Under the pieces are notes generated by a model. The model was not told the origin of the DNA, searched no databases, and was given only the letters and a program-made list of their open reading frames with translations. DNA of 64,000 nt from Pseudeuparius sepicola (lineage: Eukaryota; Arthropoda; Insecta; Coleoptera; Anthribidae): the NCBI GenBank assembly GCA_963920635.1, contig OY987298.1:58445949-58509948 (forward strand), read 5' to 3'. Positions 57,771 through 64,000 of this stretch are shown in pieces. Position 1 is the stretch's first letter, and each line of letters starts with the position of its first letter. A program made the translations under genes and the position numbers.

Positions 57771-59546
57771 CTCTTGTAAATTGGGGGTGAGTTATGGGGG
57801 TGGAAAATTATGGCGATGTCATTTTTCTGTTCAGAACGTTCAACTACACCGCTCCACCGAAAATTAGTCATAATAAACGAAAAACATAGCTTCTACGGGC
57901 GTTTCCTGTAAATTGGGGGTGAGTTATGGGGGTGGCAAATTATGGCGATGTCATTTTTCTGTTCAGCAAGTTCAACTACACTACACCGCCCTACCGAAAA
58001 TTATTCATAACGAACAAAAAACATAGCTTCTACGGGTGTTTCTTGTAAATCAGGGGTGAGTTATGGGGGTGGCAAATTATGGAGGGGCCATTTTCCTGTT
58101 CAGCACGTTCAACTACACCGCTCTACCGAAAATTACTTATTCATAACAAACGAAAAACATAGCTTCTACGGGTGTTTCTTGTAAATCGGGTGTGAGTTAT
58201 GGGGGTGGCAAATTATGGAGGGGCCATTTTCCTGTTCAGCACGTTCAACTACACCGCTCCACCGAAAATTATTCATAACAAACGAAAAACATAGCTTCTA
58301 CGGGTGTTTCTTGTAAATCGGGTGTGAGTTATGGGGGTGGCAAATTATGGAGGGGCCATTTTCCTGTTCAGCACGTTCAACTACACCGCCCTACCGAAAA
58401 TTATTCATAACAAACGAAAAACATAGCTTTTACGGGTGTTTCTTGTAAATTGCGGGTGAGTTATGGGGGTGGCAAATTATGGCGATGTCATTTTCCTGTT
58501 CAGCACATTCAAGGACACCGCCCTACCGAAAATTATTCATAACAAACGAAAAACATAGCTTCTACGGGCGTTTCTTGTAAATGGGGGGTGAGTTATGGGG
58601 GTGGCAAATTATGGCGATGTCATTTTCCTGTTCAGCACGTTGAACTACACTGCTCCACCGAAAATTATTCATAACAAACGTAAAACATAACTTCTACGGG
58701 TGTTTCTTGTAAATCGGGGGTGAGTTATGGGGGTGGCAATTTATGGCGATGTCATTTTCCTGTTCAGCACGTTCAGCGACACTGCCCTACCGAAAATTAT
58801 TCATAACAAACGAAAAACATAGCTTCTACGGGTATTTCTTGTAAATTGGGGGTTGAGTTATGGGGGTGGCAAATTATGGCGATGTCATTTTCCTGTTCAG
58901 CACGTTCAACTACACCTCCCTAATAAAAATTATTCATAACAAACGAAAAACATAGCTTCTACGGGTGTTTCTTGTAAATCGGGGGTGAGTTATGGGGGTG
59001 GCAAATTATGGAGGGGCCATTTTCCTGTTCAGCACGTTCAACTACACCGCTCCACCGAAAATTATTCATAACAAACGAAAAACATAGCTTCTACGGGTGT
59101 TTCTTGTAAATCGGGTGTGAGTTATGGGGGTGGCAAATTATGGAGGGGCCATTTTCCTGTTCAGCACGTTCAACTACACCGCCCTACCGAAAATTATTCA
59201 TAACAAACGAAAAACATAGCTTTTACGGGTGTTTCTTGTAAATTGCGGGTGAGTTATGGGGGTGGCAAATTATGGCGATGTCATTTTCCTGTTCAGCACA
59301 TTCAAGGACACTGCCCTACCGAAAATTATTCATAACAAACGAAAAACATAGCTTCTACGGGTATTTCTTGTAAATTGGGGGTTGAGTTATGGGGGTGGCA
59401 AATTATGGCGATGTCATTTTCCTGTTCAGCACGTTCAACTACACCTCCCTAATAAAAATTATTCATAACAAACGAAAAACATAGCTTCTACGGGTGTTTC
59501 TTGTAAATCGGGGGTGAGTTATGGGGGTGGCAAAATATGGCGATGT
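57771..59546 (-). repeat. Satellite B, 132-bp units, inverted half
   Basis: GAGTTATGGGGGTGG recurs 14 times from 57789 to 59516, mostly at 132 bp (extremes 132-137 where short insertions occur). It is the reverse complement of the forward unit. Variants TGTGAG/GCGGGTGAG occur at 58326/58458 and again 793 bp later at 59119/59251, and GGTTGAG at 58855 and 59384, showing multi-unit duplications. The array ends in CGATGTCACCCTGTA, joining the duplicated block. Confidence 0.95.
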
Positions 59547-61288
59547 CACCCTGTACAGGGTGTTCCTGTATATTTTGACCCACCCCTAGAGCCTTTATAT
59601 TTCGAGTTAGAAATAAATTACTTTAATGAAAGTTGTAGGGTACCAAGGTGTATTGTCCCAAAAATAATGGATTGATAGGAATGCTCAGGTCGAAGTTGAA
59701 ATGTTTTTCCATGGGAACCTTGATTAAATATGAAGATCGTATTTATCTGCAATTTGGAATACCATGCGAATGCTTAGAGCAAACATATAACATATTTATA
59801 TTGTTGGAATCGGAAAAATGCCTGCAACTCAAAAATCCACAAATATACAGGGTGTTCCATTAAAAAAAGGAAGTTTATATTTTTTCATAAATTTGTGACG
59901 CTCATTTGTTTTATCTAGTAACAGATCCTAGCGGTTCAGAAAAAACCCTACAACCATAGGCATACCGTTAGGGTGGGTCCAAAGGGCTATTATTGCCACG
60001 TGATCTTGTATTTTAATAATTAATTTTTCCACGTGTCTGAACAGGCTGCCAATGAGAAGTATGCAAGTTCTTATTATGAAAATGCTGAAAAAAGGATGGC
60101 ATACCTTTCGCGCATGTCCAAGTACTGTTTAAATTGAATGTTATTTAATCATTTAAACGAGTTATTCGATGTAAAGTGTACTTGGACATGCGCAAACGGT
60201 ATGCTATCTTTTTTTCAGCAGTTTCATAACAAGAACTTGCATACTTCTCATTGGCAGCCTGTTCAGAAACGTGGAAAAATTAATTATTAAAATACAGGAT
60301 CACGTGGCAATAATAGCCCTTTGGACCCACCCTAACGGTATGCCTATGGTTTTCCGAGGAAATTTTGAACTTCATTATAAAACACATGGCAGCCTGTATA
60401 AAATCATATCAAAACGCATATTTTTCGAATAATTTAAAACTCAGTGTTTCACATGAAGAACCCAGGATGGCACTCTGATTCATACCTTATTATTGTGAGA
60501 ATATGTGCCACATAATGCCCTTTGCAAGGCATACTGTGTAAAATCACGTCCAAAAATCTGTCACTATCTCCCGGTCCAATAGGAATTGGAGTTAATTCAC
60601 ATGGTTTGGTCGATTCGTAACTACATTAAGTACTCAGATTTATAAAATATTTTTGCGAAGAAAAGGTGTAGGTACGATTTTGGTGCGAAATTGCACTAAA
60701 AAATATGTACCTACATATCTAGCTAAAGTAGTCTATAAGGCTACAGAATACAGGGTGTTCCTCAACCTATACGCATAAACTTGGGAAATTGTAGCAGAGG
60801 ACAAATAATGGCCAATTATCGAAAAAATGTATTAATATTTTTTGTTTTGGAGATTATATCAATTTATTTCAAATTAAAAAAAAACAGAACTCAAATTTAG
60901 TGTAATAAAATAAAACTGATGTTAGCTTATCATAATATCTGTTCAGCCAGTTTAGCCCTGCAAATCCATGGGGCCCCACACGATCGGCCCGTTTTGTTTT
61001 TTGTTTTGCCAGTTTCTCTGCTTCGCTGAATCACACGCAAAAAAACCTCAATTCCTGGATGTAATCTTTGAGGAAATCTTTGGGCATAAATATGAGATGC
61101 AGACACTGAATTTTGATGTGCTTCTCCATATGCTAGTACCACAGCTTACCCTAACATATAGTACCATGTCCATAAGTTCTTCGTTTTCGAAACTACGTGC
61201 CATACTTTTGTTCTAATCGCGTGAAAATAAACACGAATAGCATTTTACAGTTAAGACATCATTGAAGATAGCTAACAACAAAGTAGGT
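59547..61288 (-). repeat. Right arm of the 12.6-kb inverted duplication
   Basis: Inverted copy of 48685-50427, starting at the dyad CACCCTGTACAGGGTG (59547-59562). It contains the mirrored truncated MITE (59555-59950), the 400-bp palindrome (about 59952-60352) and most of the deleted transposon (60749-61288), whose far terminal repeat is missing here. The missing end identifies the left arm as the likely donor. Confidence 0.95.
60930..61203 (-). pseudogene. DUF4817-type DNA-binding N-terminus of a transposase, right copy
   Basis: The same broken frame as at 48770-49043, on the opposite strand. It carries the identical 25-nt frameshifting insert and one amino acid difference near its end (CRAKLAEQ here, CRDKLAEQ there). 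Sharing the same lesion shows the lesion predates the duplication. Confidence 0.75.
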
Positions 61289-61589
61289 CACAACAGTAGA
61301 CAGACGGTCGCAACTCGCTACCGCGGGCCGCTGCAGCACCTTCGTGGCCGTAAACTCGACAGCGATGCTGCGAATTAAGTTTCTAATTGGCAACATCGCT
61401 TCGGCCTGCGGCCGCAGCAACCGTTGAGCTGCACTTGTACTTGTACCAAAGTCTAGAGAATACTATAAATCCACTCACTTGGCCTGTGTAAACAAATATT
61501 TCCCCCCTGCCCGATCCCGCTTCCTTTGCCTCAGCCCTCGATCGATATCCCGCTGAGCGGGCGATTCGGAGCGTTGCCAATTTTGAGTA
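61289..61589. other. GC-richer region upstream of the THAP exon
   Basis: CpG-containing stretch (CGCTACCGCGGGCCGCTGC, CGGCCTGCGGCCGCAGC) in an otherwise AT-rich area. It could be the 5' region of the THAP-encoding unit. It includes CAAAGTCTAGAGAATACT, shared with the hairpin at 40005. I cannot define a promoter motif. Confidence 0.35.
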
Positions 61590-61689
61590 GTGGTGGCTTA
61601 TCACGGTTCTTATTGCAGTGTCGATGGCTGTAAAAGCAATTCAAAAGACTGTGTGTCCTTTTTTCCTAAATTCCTAAAGACCCTGAAAC
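61590..61689 (+). pseudogene. THAP zinc-finger, exon 1
   Basis: The plus frame reads VVAYHGSYCSVDGCKSNSKD, then CVSFFPK. C-x4-C followed by S-F-F/H-x-FPK-DPE is the start of the THAP domain, a C2CH zinc-dependent DNA-binding fold used by P-element-type transposases and many host regulators. An 8-bp tandem duplication (TTCCTAAA twice) breaks the frame just before KDPET. A consensus donor AC|GTAAGA follows at 61690. The start is GTG where ATG would be expected. With exon 2 it gives the first half of the domain; the C-x2-H half was not found. A decayed gene or transposon relic. Confidence 0.6.
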
Positions 61690-61855
61690 GTAAGATTTAG
61701 TTTGACGTATAAGAAAAATGTCTTAATCAATTATTTCTATAGTCATTGAAATATTACTAAATTATTACATAATACTCATATTATGCATAATATTATATAT
61801 GTTGAATAATATAAAGCCTCGTATAAATTGTAAATAAAAATACTGATAATTGCAG

Positions 61856-61898
61856 ATGTCAGCAATGGAAGAAGACCCTAGGCTTCTTCAGACCATAA
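61856..61898 (+). pseudogene. THAP zinc-finger, putative exon 2
   Basis: After the acceptor-like ATAATTGCAG (to 61855), the phase left by exon 1 gives T-CQQWKKTLGFFRP and then a stop. DPE-x-CQQW-x-K fits the conserved Trp-containing segment of THAP domains that follows the FPKDP motif. Agreement of both splice sites and phase supports a real intron of 166 bp. The early stop shows the copy is broken or that the exon ends before it. Confidence 0.42.
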
Positions 61899-62168
61899 AT
61901 TTGCGAATATTGCACCTGAAGAGGCACATAAATGTATAAAAAATTTGCAAGGCACATTTTGATGACCATTCACTTCGTCTGGAAAAAATTTAGTAACAAC
62001 TGCTGTTCCATTAAGATTATTACTAGAAGCTTATGGTTAGAGGCATATTCGTATGTGTAATCTGGCAGGCAGAAACAAGTCAACAATATTTTGCGAACTA
62101 AAAGCGTATGAAGGCAGTTCAGGACTATTTGGAAGTTTGTCAGTACCTCCACGAGACTTTAGTGAATA
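61899..62168. other. No further exon recognised
   Basis: A plus-strand stretch reading HKFANIAPEEAHKCIKNLQG (about 61892-61953) is protein-like but in another phase and not a THAP motif. Otherwise featureless up to the next element. Confidence 0.35.
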
Positions 62169-63631
62169 TACAGGGTGTCCAACTTTAAAACTGTACAAGT
62201 CCGTAAAATCTTCATTTTTGGAGATAATCGCCTAAACTTTTTTTTGTTTGAAAGACCTTCAAAAACCGCTTCTTTTGACTTTCCTACCATTTTCAAAATG
62301 CAAATCCAGGGCCGGCTGCGATTTTTTTATACCCCCGATTTTCACGAAAACCATTTAGCGATTTTTTTATTTAAAATCTGACTCCACAGCGTTAATCAGA
62401 ACACCCCAAAACCCCCATATACCAAATTTTAACAAAAAATATACAGGGAGTTCCGTCCTGGACGGTGTCAAAGTTGAGCAAAATAGGAATTTTAAAGGCA
62501 TCTGCCGAGTCAAGTGTGCCATGGAATACCCGCAAAACAGTTGAATGGTCAATAGGACCACTCAAGGTGTTGGTGTGCAAAGGTCCAATCGAGGGGTCTT
62601 CAGGTACTTGATTTTTTGTACACCTACTGCAGAAAGCTGCAGTACCTAGTAAATATGCAGGTCCTGCATCGATAGGTACTGCATGGTCCTGCTCAAGTAC
62701 TGACGATTCCTGCATAAATACTGCAGGGTCCTGCACAGGCACTGCAGAGTCCTGCACATGAACTGCAGAGTACTGCATATGTACTGCACAGTCCTGCACA
62801 AGTACTGCAGAACTCTGCCGAAGTACTGCAGATGTCCTGCATACAAATTTGTACACCTACTGCAGAACCTGATGACCCCTCGGGTCCAATACAAAATATA
62901 AAAAGTGTTCTTATCTGTGCCATCTCAAATTACTGAATTTTTGGAACTTTATACGGGTTAAAAATCGAGTATATCAAAACCGCTCCACACACTATAAACG
63001 AACGAAATCTAAAAAATACAGAAACCTGCCAGTTAGTAAGTCCATATCAGTTAAGGTTGCTGGTGTGCCACAACAGGAAATGCACAGAAAATGTATCATC
63101 TTAGACAGAGACTTTGTTGAGATAGGTCCAATAATTTAAATTGTTTTTATTTGTTGGTTGGCATTTTGTAAAGAAATAAATTACTTTTGTGTTTATCAAT
63201 ATTTTTTCAATGATTCCAGAGCAATCTTGATCCGTATAAATTTTATAAAAATTCAGAATTTTGAGATGGCTCAGAGAAAAATACCCTGTATATTTTTATA
63301 GTAAATATTTTCACACCGACATTTTGAGTGGGCCTGTTAACCATTCAACTGTTTTGAAGGGATTCCATGGCACACTTGACTATATAGAGATTTTGATATA
63401 GAGGTTTTGGGGTGTTCTGATTAACGCTGTGGTGTCAGATTTTAAATAAAAAAATCGCTAAATGGTTTTCGTGAAAATCGGGGGTATAAAAAAATCGCAG
63501 CCGGCCCTGGATTTGCATTTTGAAAATGGTAGGAAAGTCAAAAGAAGCGGTTTTTGAAGGCCTTTCAAACAAAAAAAAGTTTAGGCGATTATCTCCAAAA
63601 ATGAAGATTTTACGGATTTGTACAGATTTAA
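62169..63631. mobile_element. 1.46-kb fold-back element with a minisatellite core
   Basis: Arms 62169-62575 and about 63311-63631 are inverted copies, nearly identical over the outer 240 bp (TCCGTAAAATCTTCATTTTT, AATCCAGGGCCGGCTGCGAT, TGACTCCACAGCGTTAATCA). The left end is TACAGGGTGTCCAACTTT preceded by TA; the right terminal CACCCTGTA is missing. A second TACAGGGAGTTCC lies inside the left arm at about 62442. The centre has inverted GTCCAAT-CGAGGGGTC blocks around a 21-bp minisatellite. No transposase motif. Confidence 0.85.
62677..62844 (-). repeat. 21-bp minisatellite, 8 units
   Basis: Eight consecutive 21-bp units with consensus TACTGCAGRGTCCTGCACAAG, starting at 62677, 62698, 62719, 62740, 62761, 62782, 62803 and 62824. 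Because 21 is a multiple of three, the minus strand encodes a seven-residue repeat (AV-x-x-Q-D/S-S). All three minus frames are open through it (the longest is 62392-62856, 154 codons). I treat the frames as by-products of the repeat, not a gene. Confidence 0.9.
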
Positions 63632-64000
63632 GTATGTATAATCAATTTAGAAAATATTTTCTTATCAAAATTTAATCACTTTTCGCATCAGGATGGCTTA
63701 GGTTCTAGCCTACTAAAGGAATTCCGCACCCATCCGTGTGCAAATTTTCCCCATGACTATTTGGTTTCAATATATATGCGAGTCCATATTTACTACAAAC
63801 TTAAATTTGCGAATAGGGAAACAACCCAAAGACAAAATAAATCAAATCTAAAACTTACAATTTTGCAAAACTTGTAAACTAGGTATGTAAATAATTTCGT
63901 ATTTTGTTTGCTCCTAGGTACACACTTATGTATATTTTTACTTACCCTATGTTCAGGTAGGTATATCTTGCTTTATTTAAACGTAAAAAGTAAAATACCT
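63632..64000. other. AT-rich DNA to the end of the window
   Basis: No gene or paired repeat. AGGTAGGTATA-type words near the end are common insect simple sequence. Confidence 0.5.

Noticed and set aside
55330..59546. Regular repeats resembling a CRISPR array
   Set aside because: Units are 132 bp and tandem without unique spacers, orientation flips, and the genome is eukaryotic; this is a satellite.
62392..62856. 154-codon minus-strand frame, the longest in the window
   Set aside because: Its length comes from a 21-bp minisatellite lacking stops in all three frames, plus a transposon arm.

Overview
The window reads as repeat-dominated intergenic or intronic DNA from an arthropod nuclear genome, most likely an insect. 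It is strongly AT-rich and has no prokaryotic gene layout, no rRNA and no convincing tRNA. It is packed with remnants of eukaryotic transposons: Ty1/copia, Tc1/mariner-like elements with DUF4817/Tc3-type transposases and TACAGGGTG ends, hAT, PIF/Harbinger and possibly Penelope-like. The insect order cannot be fixed from the sequence. No complete host gene was found. The best host-type coding traces are a two-exon THAP zinc-finger fragment (61.59-61.90 kb) and an isolated, very GC-rich exon-like block (22.6-22.85 kb, minus strand).

Layout. 0-13 kb: unannotated AT-rich DNA with microsatellites, a hammerhead-like motif at 1.2 kb, a related palindromic element at 5.5 kb, small inverted-repeat elements at 6.0, 6.6 and 7.75 kb, and a 147-bp duplication at 9.4 kb. 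13-18 kb: nested fold-back elements, one carrying a copia RNase H fragment with its 3' LTR. 20.8-24.2 kb: MITEs, the GC-rich exon-like block and a 1.2-kb fold-back whose loop encodes a transposase C-terminus. 27.7-34.2 kb: several MITE families, a Harbinger remnant, a long perfect palindrome and a fold-back made from a broken Tc3-like transposase. 35.2-36.9 kb: a GC-rich patch and a local duplication. 37.5-46 kb: two hAT insertions with perfect 8-bp target duplications, the second splitting a 119-bp satellite, and a 434-bp element that also has an 8-bp duplication. 48.7-61.3 kb: a 1.74-kb composite transposon block present twice in inverted orientation, enclosing other MITEs and a 132-bp satellite that itself switches orientation at 57.77 kb. 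61.6-63.6 kb: the THAP exons and a 1.46-kb fold-back with a 21-bp minisatellite at its centre.

How it fits together. Almost every structured stretch is an inverted repeat at one of three scales: MITE (0.1-1 kb), fold-back element (1-2 kb) or segmental inverted duplication (12.6 kb). Coding traces are pieces of transposases caught in deletion derivatives. The arms of the largest inversion are nearly identical, so the rearrangement is recent or is kept alike by gene conversion. If transcribed, several of these units would form long double-stranded RNA and could feed small-RNA pathways. That last point is inference.
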